Shown piece after piece: positions 6,697 through 14,077 of a DNA stretch of 14,641 nucleotides. Position 1 is the first letter of the stretch. Every line of letters begins with the position of its first letter. Below the pieces are notes generated by a model that was not told the DNA's origin, made no database searches, and saw only the letters and a program-made list of their open reading frames with translations. The translations under genes and the position numbers were made by a program. The stretch lies in contig RFJX01000283.1 of the NCBI GenBank assembly GCA_003694425.1, positions 1 to 14,641 of the forward strand, in the 5' to 3' direction. The stretch comes from Gammaproteobacteria bacterium. Its GTDB lineage: Bacteria > Pseudomonadota > Gammaproteobacteria > J113.

Positions 6697-8360
6697 TGGC
6701 GGCTGCCTCCCTGCGTGGGATGGACGGTGATGCTGCCGCGACCGTCCTCGGTGATCTCCTCGTCGCTCATGGTGAAGTTGTCCAGGCGCATGGTCAGGTA
6801 CTGATCGAAGTAGCGGGCCAGCCGTTTCTCGATGGCCCGGTCGTATTCCGGCCGGGTGACGTGGGTGGTGCCCCACACCACCTTGACCACCTCGCCGTTG
6901 CGGACCACCAGCTCCCCCGACTTGAACACGTAGTCGGGCCGCTCGAACATCGCCTCGCGGTCCGGCTGGTCGGTATAGACGGTGATGTCGGCACGGGCAC
7001 CCGGCCCCAGGTGGCCGTAATCGGCAAGACCGAGGGTCCGCGCCGGGCCGGCCCGGGTCATGATGGCGATCTCGTAGAGCGAATATTCCCGATCGATGCT
7101 GGCCAGCGTGGTCATGGCCTGCGCCTGGGGATGGATGGTGGCGAGCAGGTCGTTGCGGAAGCTGCGGTCCATCAGCAACCGGATCAGGTGCGGGTAGGTC
7201 ATGAAGGGCGCGCCGTTGGGGTGGTCGGTGGTGAGGAACACCCGCCAGGGGTCGTCCACCAGCAGGAAGATCTCCAGGCCGATGGCCCACTGCAGGGCGT
7301 TGACGAAGCTCTGGTCCTTGTAGCGGAACGGCACCACGCCGCAGCCGGCATCGCATTCGATGTCCATGCAGACCCATTTGGAGGGGTTGGCATGGCTGTG
7401 GTTGGCGAACTGCTGCATGGTGTCGCCGGAGGCGGTGACCGTCTGTCCGAACAGGATCTGCCCCACGTCGACCGAGACGTTCGGGTTGGCGTTGACCGCC
7501 TCGGCGATCTGCGCCGCCCCGGAGGAGAACCCGTAGTCACCCTCGGTCCCGTAGCTGTGGAACTGGATATGGGTCAGGTGCACCGGCAGGCCCTCCATGC
7601 CGGCGATGGTCCGCAGGGTGGTGTCCACGTTCCCCGGTACCCCGAGGTTGCAGCCGTGGACGTGCAGCGGGTGGGTCACTCCGAGTTCGTGCACCGCCCG
7701 CGCCAGCCGCCTGAGGATCTCGCGCGGGGTCTGGCCGTAGTGCGGGCCCTCCTCGTCCAGGTCCAGGGAACGCTGGTTGAACTTGAAGGCGCTGATCCCG
7801 CCGGGATTGACCACCTTGATGCCGATGCACTGGGTGGCCTGCAGGGTCCAGGCGACGTAGTCGTTGATCGCCTCCTGATCGTCACCCGCCGCCATCATCC
7901 GCAGCAGGAAGTCGTCGCTGCCGAGCATCGCGTAACCGCCCTTGTCGATCATCGGGATGTCGGCCATCTCCATGTGGGCGGCGCGGGCGTTGGCCGGCAG
8001 GACGGCCGGCTCGAAGCCGGCGGTATAGCCCATCTCGGCGTAGCGGTAGCCGGTGTAGTAGGTCCCCGGCGCGACGTGCCCGCAACTGGAGCGGCGCAGC
8101 TCGCTGCGCGGCATGGGGTCGCCGCGATGGTCCTCCGGCAGCAGGGTGCGGGCGATGGTGACCTTGCCCCCGCCGATATGGGTGTGCAGGTCGATGGCGC
8201 CGGCCATCACCACCTTGCCGGTCAGGTCATATTCCTGATCGACCTTCTCGTCCCCTGCCGGCTCGGCGATGCGGCCATCGCGGATATAGAGGTCGCGCAC
8301 CTCGCCGTCGATACCGTTGGCGGGGTCGTAGAGGGTTCCGTTGGCCAGTTTGATCAGCAT
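6693..8360 (-). CDS. fhcA: Formyltransferase/hydrolase complex subunit A (FhcA), formyl-methylofuran hydrolase
   Basis: This 555-residue zinc amidohydrolase releases formate from the formylated furan cofactor. The metal site appears intact: H59-T60-H61, K182 in GIKVVNPG, H233/H235 in HVHGCNLG, H264/H268 in THIQFHSYG and D379 in TTDHPNGA. The start MLIKLANG was chosen because its ATG overlaps the end of fhcB (tcATGcTGA, seven shared bases); a longer open frame to 8579 runs inside fhcB and is spurious. The C-terminal part carries the usual REAMF segment followed by a family-specific tail. It differs from FwdA at 1222-2862 mainly between residues 160 and 225 and in the tail. With a redox-dead FhcB, the expected product is free formate. 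Confidence 0.94.
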   Translation of the reverse strand: MLIKLANGTLYDPANGIDGEVRDLYIRDGRIAEPAGDEKVDQEYDLTGKVVMAGAIDLHTHIGGGKVTIARTLLPEDHRGDPMPRSELRRSSCGHVAPGTYYTGYRYAEMGYTAGFEPAVLPANARAAHMEMADIPMIDKGGYAMLGSDDFLLRMMAAGDDQEAINDYVAWTLQATQCIGIKVVNPGGISAFKFNQRSLDLDEEGPHYGQTPREILRRLARAVHELGVTHPLHVHGCNLGVPGNVDTTLRTIAGMEGLPVHLTHIQFHSYGTEGDYGFSSGAAQIAEAVNANPNVSVDVGQILFGQTVTASGDTMQQFANHSHANPSKWVCMDIECDAGCGVVPFRYKDQSFVNALQWAIGLEIFLLVDDPWRVFLTTDHPNGAPFMTYPHLIRLLMDRSFRNDLLATIHPQAQAMTTLASIDREYSLYEIAIMTRAGPARTLGLADYGHLGPGARADITVYTDQPDREAMFERPDYVFKSGELVVRNGEVVKVVWGTTHVTRPEYDRAIEKRLARYFDQYLTMRLDNFTMSDEEITEDGRGSITVHPTQGGSRQ

Positions 8361-9643
8361 GACGACTCCTGCAGGGCGTGTTCGATTGCGCTCAGTGCCT
8401 CGGCGGTGGAGGGCAGTCCGGAATCCCGGAGCTTGCGCAGGCGGATGGCGACCACGTTGTCCGTGCGGTAGGTATGGCCTGCGTGGTCGATGCCGGGCAC
8501 ACCCACCGGGATGTAGACATCGGGCTCCCGGTCGAAGGTCATCCCGCTGCGCCCGAGCACGATCGTCGGGACCTCGCACGGCGGCGGCACGGCGGCCGTG
8601 TCGTAGGCCGAGACCCAGACCAGGCAGTCGGCCTCACCACTGGCCAGCAGGCGCCCGGTGCAGTAGAGATGGGGGTCATACTGCGGTGTGCCCGAGGCGA
8701 AGCTCACCCGGGTCGGGTAGCCGGTCTGCCAGGTGCAGACCTGGGTGGCGGTCTGGCCGCCGTTGCGGCCGCCCAGTGGGAGCCCCGCGCACCGGGTGGT
8801 GGCATTGAGTTCCTTGATGGTCTCGCAGAGCATCTCTACGGTGAGCTCCGCCCCGGGGAACTGCAGCGCCCCGGCGACCCAGGTGACCACCCCGTAACGC
8901 GCCTGCTTCAGACGCCCGGCCAGGTCCGTGAGGTCCTCGAGGGGGATCCCGCCCACCCGGCGGGCCTGCACCCTGCGGCCGTTGACCAGGGCCCTCAGCA
9001 CGGAGACGACCTCGGGCAGGTCCTCGTCCTTGCATTGCAGCAACAGGGGAGGCCGCCCACCGGGGGTGACCGCGGCCTCACCCGTCGGCGCCCGCCCGAG
9101 GAACACCACCTCCCGCTGCTCGGGGTCGTCGATGAACATGGCGTCGTCCGTCCACAGGTGGCGGCTGAAGAAACGCGGGAAATACTGCTCGAGGTCGCAA
9201 CCGACGACCACCAGCAGATCGGCCCGGTTCTTGACCTCGGAGAGGGTGGTGGTCATCCAGCCGCTGTTCTGCACGGTCTGGATGTTGCGCAGCGCGGCCT
9301 CCGAATCGAGGCTGTCCACCACGCCACCGGTGCGGTCGGCCAGCGACAGCGCCGCCCGCATGCCGTTGACGTCGGTTGCCAGTCCACCGTACAGCGGCAG
9401 GCGGGCGCCGGCGAGGAGGCGGGCGGCCTCGGCCGCGGCCTCGTCGAGGGTGACCTCCTTGCCGGCGACGCGGGGCCTGCGGTCGCCCAGGGGCTGTTCG
9501 AAGGCCGGCCGGGTCACCGGACAGCCGTTCTCGATCACCTCGACGCGGTCGCCGTCCACCCGGACCACCAGGTCATCCGCGGCTATCCCGCAGAACGGGC
9601 TGGGGACCCCCTCGATGACGCGGGGTTCGTTGTGTGTCGCCAT
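8354..9643 (-). CDS. fhcB: Formyltransferase/hydrolase complex subunit B (FhcB), redox-inactive
   Basis: This 429-residue relative of FwdB appears to have lost its oxidoreductase chemistry. Aligned with FwdB at 3148-4455, the cluster ligands C13, C16, C20 and C41 become S15, C18, A22 and C41, and the metal-ligand pair C119-H120 becomes A116-A117 (DSEAALRN in place of TTSVCHGP). The flanking segment LSEVKNRADL is the same as in the active form, so the register is clear. Such subunits are known in methylotroph Fhc complexes, where B is structural. It opens the fhcBADC operon, with GGTGAG about 7 bases before the ATG and an untranslated leader of perhaps 140 bases. No fwdD partner accompanies it. 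Confidence 0.92.
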   Translation of the reverse strand: MATHNEPRVIEGVPSPFCGIAADDLVVRVDGDRVEVIENGCPVTRPAFEQPLGDRRPRVAGKEVTLDEAAAEAARLLAGARLPLYGGLATDVNGMRAALSLADRTGGVVDSLDSEAALRNIQTVQNSGWMTTTLSEVKNRADLLVVVGCDLEQYFPRFFSRHLWTDDAMFIDDPEQREVVFLGRAPTGEAAVTPGGRPPLLLQCKDEDLPEVVSVLRALVNGRRVQARRVGGIPLEDLTDLAGRLKQARYGVVTWVAGALQFPGAELTVEMLCETIKELNATTRCAGLPLGGRNGGQTATQVCTWQTGYPTRVSFASGTPQYDPHLYCTGRLLASGEADCLVWVSAYDTAAVPPPCEVPTIVLGRSGMTFDREPDVYIPVGVPGIDHAGHTYRTDNVVAIRLRKLRDSGLPSTAEALSAIEHALQESSC

Positions 9644-9736
9644 TTCAGCTCACCACGGGTTCAGGATTGACAAAAGTGAAAGAAAGCGCGGGACCCCTGA
9701 GGCAGAGGGGAGTAATTGTTATGTATATGTCCCGGG

Positions 9737-9770
9737 TGGCACCTTGCCCCTCACCTCCGGGGTGGCGCCA
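9737..9770 (-). promoter_or_regulatory. Hairpin in the fhcB leader with an exposed Shine-Dalgarno-like loop
   Basis: Minus strand TGGCGCC pairs with GGTGCCA (one wobble), enclosing CCCC/GGGG around the loop GGAGGTGA, an ideal ribosome-binding sequence. It is followed by GTG and a seven-codon frame ending in TAA (9742-9719), which may be a leader peptide or chance. Confidence 0.35.
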
Positions 9771-9789
9771 GCACTCTGAGGCCGGGATG

Positions 9790-9816
9790 ATCCTATGCCA
9801 CCAGCCTGCCTGTCAA
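9790..9816 (-). promoter_or_regulatory. Putative promoter for fhcBADC
   Basis: Minus strand TTGACA (9816-9811) is followed after a short 15-bp spacer by TAGGAT (9795-9790). The spacing is suboptimal, so it may need an activator. Confidence 0.3.
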
Positions 9817-9823
9817 GGCGACA
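9811..9823 (-). promoter_or_regulatory. 13-bp box shared by both clusters, copy 2 (upstream of fhcB)
   Basis: Minus strand TGTCGCCTTGACA, identical to 4906-4918. It lies about 170 bp before the fhcB ATG, in the same orientation and with the same overlap of a TTGACA element. Confidence 0.5.
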
Positions 9824-9941
9824 CGCTCCAGGGCAAACAGGGCTGAAAGGGCGTGAGGATCGCGCCAGGACGGATCGACACGCCCGCCTCCTGTCTGGAC
9901 TATGATCCGGACAGGACCCACCACCGGGGAACCCGCAGGCG

Positions 9942-11211
9942 ATGGCCGAACCGAATCTGGAGATGCTGACCATGCTGGGGCGGCTGGCCCTGGCCACGGC
10001 CCTGGGCCTGCTCATCGGCCTGGAGCGGGGCTGGTCCCAGCGGGCCGCACGCGAGGGGGCCCGCCTCGCCGGGCTGCGCACCTTCGCGCTGGTGGGCCTG
10101 CTGGGGGCGCTCGCCGGCGAGGCCGGTACCGCCGGCGCCGCGTGGTTTCCCGCCCTGGTGTTCCTGGGCCTGACCGCGCTGGTCATCGCCGGTCATCTGG
10201 TGGAGGCCCGGCAGACGGAAGATTACGGCCTGACCACCGAGATCGCCCTCCTGGTGACCTACGTCCTGGGCCTGTCGGTCAGCCAGGGCCACCTGCTGAC
10301 CGCCTCCAGTGTCGCGGTGGTGGTGACCATCCTGCTGGGGATGAAGCCCCAGCTGCACCGCTGGCTGCAGCGTCTCGAGCCCGTGGAGATCCACGCCCTG
10401 ATGCAGCTGGCCCTGATCTCGGTGGTCCTGCTGCCGGTTCTGCCCGACCGGGGATTCGGTCCCTGGGAGGCGCTCAACCCCTACCGGATCTGGCTGATGG
10501 TGGTCCTCATCTCCGCCATCTCCTTCGCCGGCTACTTCGCCACCCGCATCGCCGGTCCCAGACGCGGGCTGATGCTCACCGCCCTGGGCGGGGGCCTGGC
10601 CTCCTCCACCGCCGTGACCCTCAACTATGCCCGCCTGGGTCGGGAGCAGCAGGCCCTCCAGGGCCTCCTCGCGGCCGGGGTCCTGGCCGCATCCACGACC
10701 ATGTTTCCCCATCCTGGTGGAGGTGGCGCTGGTGGGACCTTCGCTGCTGCCCCCCCTGCTGCTGCCGGTGGGGCTGATGACCTTGAGCGGCTATCTCATG
10801 GCCTGGTGGCTGTGGCGGGGGACGGAGAACGGGGTCGATGCGGGGGGATTTCGCCTGCGCAACCCCTGTGAGCTGGGTACCGCCATCCAGTTCGGCGTGC
10901 TGCTGGCCGTTGTCCTGCTGCTGGCCCAGGCCCTGAAGGCGTGGCTGGGAGAGACCGGTATTTACCTCCTGGCGGCGGTCTCCGGGATCAGCGACGTGGA
11001 TGCCATCACCCTGTCACTGGCCCGCATGAGCAGCACCGGCGCCCTCTCCTCCGGAGCCGCCGTGACCGGCATCGTCATCGCGGCCACGGTCAACACCCTG
11101 GTGAAGGCCCTCCTGGTCGCGGCCCTCTGTGGCGGAGTGATGGGGCGGCTGGTGCTCTCGACCTTCCTCGCCATGATCGCCTGCGGGGCACTGGGGCTCT
11201 ATCTGGTCTGA
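9942..11211 (+). pseudogene. MgtC/SapB-DUF4010 family membrane protein, one-base frameshift
   Basis: The reconstructed product has 422 residues, usual for MgtC/SapB proteins with a C-terminal DUF4010 region. The N-terminal part has the MgtC-like hydrophobic start with GLLIGLERG (about residues 22-30) and several membrane spans. The C-terminal half has the DUF4010-like features SSTAVTLNYARL and AVSGISDVDAITLSLARM, plus further spans. The frame is broken at the C run 10707-10710: the upstream frame runs ATG TTT CCC CAT, while deleting one C gives M-F-P-I-L-V-E-V and continues open to TGA at 11209. Total length is 3n+1, as expected for one inserted base. The function of the family is unclear; a membrane role, perhaps in ion homeostasis, is only a guess. 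It is either a true pseudogene or a sequence error. It converges on the iron permease gene 20 bp away. Confidence 0.8.
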
Positions 11212-11230
11212 GCATCCTTGTCAGGAGCCT

Positions 11231-13162
11231 TCATCCGGCCGTCTGTGGCGTCTTGCCCTTGCGCAGGAGAAACCACCAGGCCCCGAACAGGAGGATCAGG
11301 AACTGCAGCACCAGCCCCTGGAGGGTGGGATAGATCCCCAGCCAGTCGATGCGCGGCAGTCCCAGCAGGGTCACCGGGAGCAGTCCCGCCTCCTGCAGCG
11401 CGGCGATCCCCTTGCCGGCGAAGACCACCGCCAGGACGAACAGCAGCAGGGCGTTGATGTTGAAGAAGAGCCGCAGGGGCAAGCGGGCGCTGAACTGCCA
11501 GATCAGCCAGCCGAGCACCAGCAGGGCGGCGACGGCGGTGGCGATCCCCAGCAGCATGGCATCGCGCTCCTGACCCGCCGACTGCAGCCACAGGACCTGA
11601 TAGAAGAGGATGGTCTCGAACACCTCGCGGTAGGCGGCCAGGAACACCACCCCGGCCAGCAGCCAGAGCCTGCCTCCGTCCAGGCTGCCGTCGATCTGCT
11701 CCCGCATGAAGTGCTGCCAGCGGCTGGCATGGGCCTTGTCGTGCAGCCACAGGCCGACATAGAGCAGTACCGCGGTCGCCAGCAGGGCGGTGAGGCCCTC
11801 GGTGAGTTCACGCCCCGCCCCGCTGATCTGCAGGAAGTAGTTGGATACGCCCCAGGTAAGGATCCCCGCCAGGAGGGCACCGATCCAGCCGAAGTGGATG
11901 TACCGGAGCGCCTCGGGCCGGCCGGCGCGGAGCACGGTGACGGCGATCAGGACGATCAGCAGCAGGGCCTCCATCCCCTCACGGAGGAGGATCACCAGGG
12001 CGCCGGTGAAGGTGAGCATGGACCCGGCGCGCGCCTGTTCCGTCAGCGCCTCGACCTCGTCGAGCAGTGCCAGCACCGAGCCGTACCGCCCCTCGACCTC
12101 GGGCAGGGGAAGCTGCCGGCGCAGACCCTCCCGGTAACCGAGCATGGCGGCCTCGATCCGGGCCACCAGGTCCGGGGTGCGGCTGCGCAACCCCGTCTCC
12201 ATCAGTTCGAAGCCGTCCAGATAGGCGGACAGGGCCGCCCGGTAGGCCCCTTCGGAGTCCCCCGCGCGCGCGAGCCGCAGGCTCTCGGCAAGCCGCTGCC
12301 GGGTGACGGCCATGGGGCTCTCCCCGGCCAGGGCCTGCGGATGGCTGCGCAGCCAGGCCAGCACCGCCAGCCCCTCCCTGCCGTATTCCCGCTCGACCTC
12401 CGCCGGGCGGGCCTGCACCAGGGCCGCGAGGTCGGGGAAGCGGGCACGCCACCGCTCCTCACGCCACAGCCTGCCCCCCTCCTCGACCAGCTCCGGCTGC
12501 GCCGTCCAGCGCCCGACATGGAAGGCCAGCGCCCAGCGTTGCGCCTGCGTCAGATCGGGGAAGCCCTGCATGGGTGTCCCCTCGACCCCCAGGGTGATGG
12601 TGTTGAAGTAGCCCAGCAGGCTGCGCTGGCGCTGCCGTTGCAGGTCGTGGAAGTCGCTCGGGCGGATCGGCAGACCGGCGGCAAGCGGCCCGTCGCCCCG
12701 CCCGGTGGCACCGTGGCAGCCGCTGCATCGCTCGGCATAGAGCCGCGCACCCGCTGCCGGATCGGGGGCAGAGCGGGGCGCCAGGGTGACGGGATAGCCC
12801 TGCAGCAGGTCGCGCTGCAATTCACGGGTCAGGCGGGCCACCTCGTCGGGTGCGGCCAGGGTATTGATCGCCTGCTCCAGCGCTGCCGCCTTCTCCAGCA
12901 GGGCCGGGCGCCGACCGTTTTCCGGCAGTTGCCCGAGCTGGCGCCGCACCTCCGCGGCGAACTCCTGCTGCTCGCGGTATTCCTCCAGACTGGTCACCTT
13001 CCGGTCCCGGACGGCACCGGGGTAATCGACCCCGATGTAGTCGAGCATGTGAATGACCCGCTGGACCGTGGCATCGATTCCGGCCTGGGCGCCGAGGGGC
13101 AGGCACAGCACGAGCAGCAGGGCCGGCAACAGCCGGACGGGAATGGATCTGCGGATTGGCAC
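11231..13162 (-). CDS. FTR1-family iron permease with N-terminal cytochrome c-like domain
   Basis: This 643-residue inner-membrane iron transporter starts with a signal peptide (residues 1-27, cleavage after AQA). A periplasmic region follows with one haem c motif CSGCH (C146, C149, H150; M198 in TPMQGF is a possible axial ligand), then an alpha-helical linker. The C-terminal FTR1 domain has about seven membrane spans and two acidic iron-binding motifs, REGME (394-398) and REVFE (512-516). The haem domain may oxidise Fe(II) or pass on its electrons during import; this is inference from the fusion. I chose GTG 13162 because GGAGGAG lies just upstream; an ATG at 13225 would start inside the promoter and spoil the signal peptide. 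A Fur-box promoter precedes it, so induction under iron limitation is likely. Confidence 0.9.
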   Translation of the reverse strand: MPIRRSIPVRLLPALLLVLCLPLGAQAGIDATVQRVIHMLDYIGVDYPGAVRDRKVTSLEEYREQQEFAAEVRRQLGQLPENGRRPALLEKAAALEQAINTLAAPDEVARLTRELQRDLLQGYPVTLAPRSAPDPAAGARLYAERCSGCHGATGRGDGPLAAGLPIRPSDFHDLQRQRQRSLLGYFNTITLGVEGTPMQGFPDLTQAQRWALAFHVGRWTAQPELVEEGGRLWREERWRARFPDLAALVQARPAEVEREYGREGLAVLAWLRSHPQALAGESPMAVTRQRLAESLRLARAGDSEGAYRAALSAYLDGFELMETGLRSRTPDLVARIEAAMLGYREGLRRQLPLPEVEGRYGSVLALLDEVEALTEQARAGSMLTFTGALVILLREGMEALLLIVLIAVTVLRAGRPEALRYIHFGWIGALLAGILTWGVSNYFLQISGAGRELTEGLTALLATAVLLYVGLWLHDKAHASRWQHFMREQIDGSLDGGRLWLLAGVVFLAAYREVFETILFYQVLWLQSAGQERDAMLLGIATAVAALLVLGWLIWQFSARLPLRLFFNINALLLFVLAVVFAGKGIAALQEAGLLPVTLLGLPRIDWLGIYPTLQGLVLQFLILLFGAWWFLLRKGKTPQTAG

Positions 13163-13196
13163 CTGAACTCCTCCAGGGACAGCCGGGATGGCCGCG

Positions 13197-13225
13197 ATTA
13201 AAGCATTAATGAGAATTGTTCGCAA
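13197..13225 (-). promoter_or_regulatory. Sigma-70 promoter of the iron permease gene
   Basis: Minus strand TTGCGA (13225-13220), a 17-bp spacer, then TTTAAT (13202-13197, five of six consensus bases). It lies about 35 bp before the GTG start. Confidence 0.65.
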
Positions 13226-13226
13226 C
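13208..13226. promoter_or_regulatory. Fur box over the iron permease promoter
   Basis: AATGAGAATTGTTCGCAAC matches the Fur-type inverted repeat AATGANAATNATTNTCATT well in the left half and partly in the right. It overlaps the -35 and spacer, where bound Fe-Fur would block polymerase. The iron transporter downstream supports the call. Confidence 0.65.
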
Positions 13227-13277
13227 TGGTGGCGGGGTCCGACCCTGCTGGACCTGGTCGGTCCCTGTCGCCTCCAT

Positions 13278-14002
13278 TCACCCCGGCTCTACCGCTGCGG
13301 TGAACTTGTAGCCCGCGTTGCGCACGCCGACGATGAAGTCGCGGGTGGGGTCATGCTGGCGCAGCTTGCGGCGCAGACGTGCCACCAGCACGTCGATGCT
13401 GCGGTCGGCGGGATTCCACTCCCGGCCCAGCAACTCCTCGCTCAGCACCTCGCGGGTGAATACCTGCCGCGGACGGCCGGCCAGCAGCGCGAGGAGTTCG
13501 AACTCCCGGCTGGTCAGGTGGATCTCTCCGCCCTCCTCCCGCAGGAGTGCCCGGGCAGGCAGGTCCAGCACCAGGCCATGGAAACGGAGGCGTTTCCCCT
13601 CCTCGTGGTCGGAACGGGCCGCCTGGCGGGTCCGACGCAGCACCTGTGGATCCGGGCCAGCAGCTCGCGCATGTCGAAGGGTTTGGCCAGATAGTCGTCG
13701 GCCCCCACCTCCAGCCCGACGATCCGGTCAACCGTCTCGCCCTTGCCGCTGAGGATGATGACGCCGATCCCCTCCCGCTGGCGCAGCTCTGCGGCAAGGG
13801 TGAGGCCATCCTCCCCGGGCAGGACCAGATCCAGCAGCACCAGTGCGGGAGGCCTCGTGGCGAGCAGCTGCCGCATCTCCTCGCCGCTGCCGGCACAACT
13901 GACATTGAATCCCTCGCCACTCAGATAGCGTTCCAGCATGCGACGGATCCGGGGGTCGTCGTCGACGATCAGGATCTGGGTCTGGTTGTAGTTCGAATCC
14001 AT
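13278..14002 (-). pseudogene. OmpR/PhoB-family response regulator, one-base frameshift
   Basis: The receiver domain (residues 1-120) is complete: acidic D14-D16, phospho-acceptor D58 in LVLLDLVLPGEDG, S85 and K107 in LAKPFD. The winged-helix DNA-binding domain is complete in another frame (13643 to 13278), with LTSREFELLALLAGRP, GREWNPADRSIDV and GYKF, and is closest in style to OmpR. The break is near 13644-13650, where the receiver frame reads ATC CAC AGG TGC; one more G would give the expected ...IH-R-V-L-R-R-T. Total length is one base short of a multiple of three. ATG 14002 is preferred over TTG 14008; no clear Shine-Dalgarno site is seen. It diverges from a PAS-domain membrane sensor, its likely partner. 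If real, the frameshift leaves a receiver without an output; sequence error is equally plausible. Confidence 0.8.
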
Positions 14003-14077
14003 CGGCAAGGATTGTCGGCACTGGCATCCCCCGGATCAAGGGCTATACTGCACGGGACCCGACAATCCGTGAAGCTG

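Larger units (their letters stand above)
9644..9941. other. Divergent intergenic region between fhcB and the MgtC-like gene
   Basis: This 298-bp stretch carries the leader and putative promoter of fhcB on the minus strand and the start of the plus-strand MgtC-like gene. It includes a leader hairpin (9737-9770), an AT-rich patch at 9711-9728, the shared 13-bp box (9811-9823), and TATGAT at 9901-9906, a good -10 for the plus-strand gene but without a convincing -35 at normal spacing. I see no gene in it beyond a possible seven-residue mini-ORF. Confidence 0.5.

Noticed and set aside
8361..8579. Extended start for fhcA
   Set aside because: The extra 73 codons lie inside fhcB in another frame; the ATG at 8360 with the stop-start overlap fits the family N-terminus.
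6696..9670. Two long plus-strand open frames (591 and 430 codons)
   Set aside because: They mirror fhcA and fhcB codon for codon; no family match is apparent.
9666..9671. Plus-strand TTGACA as a -35 element
   Set aside because: No -10 at usual spacing, and no plus-strand gene starts nearby.
11711..13201. 496-codon plus-strand open frame
   Set aside because: It is antisense to the iron permease and runs through its promoter.
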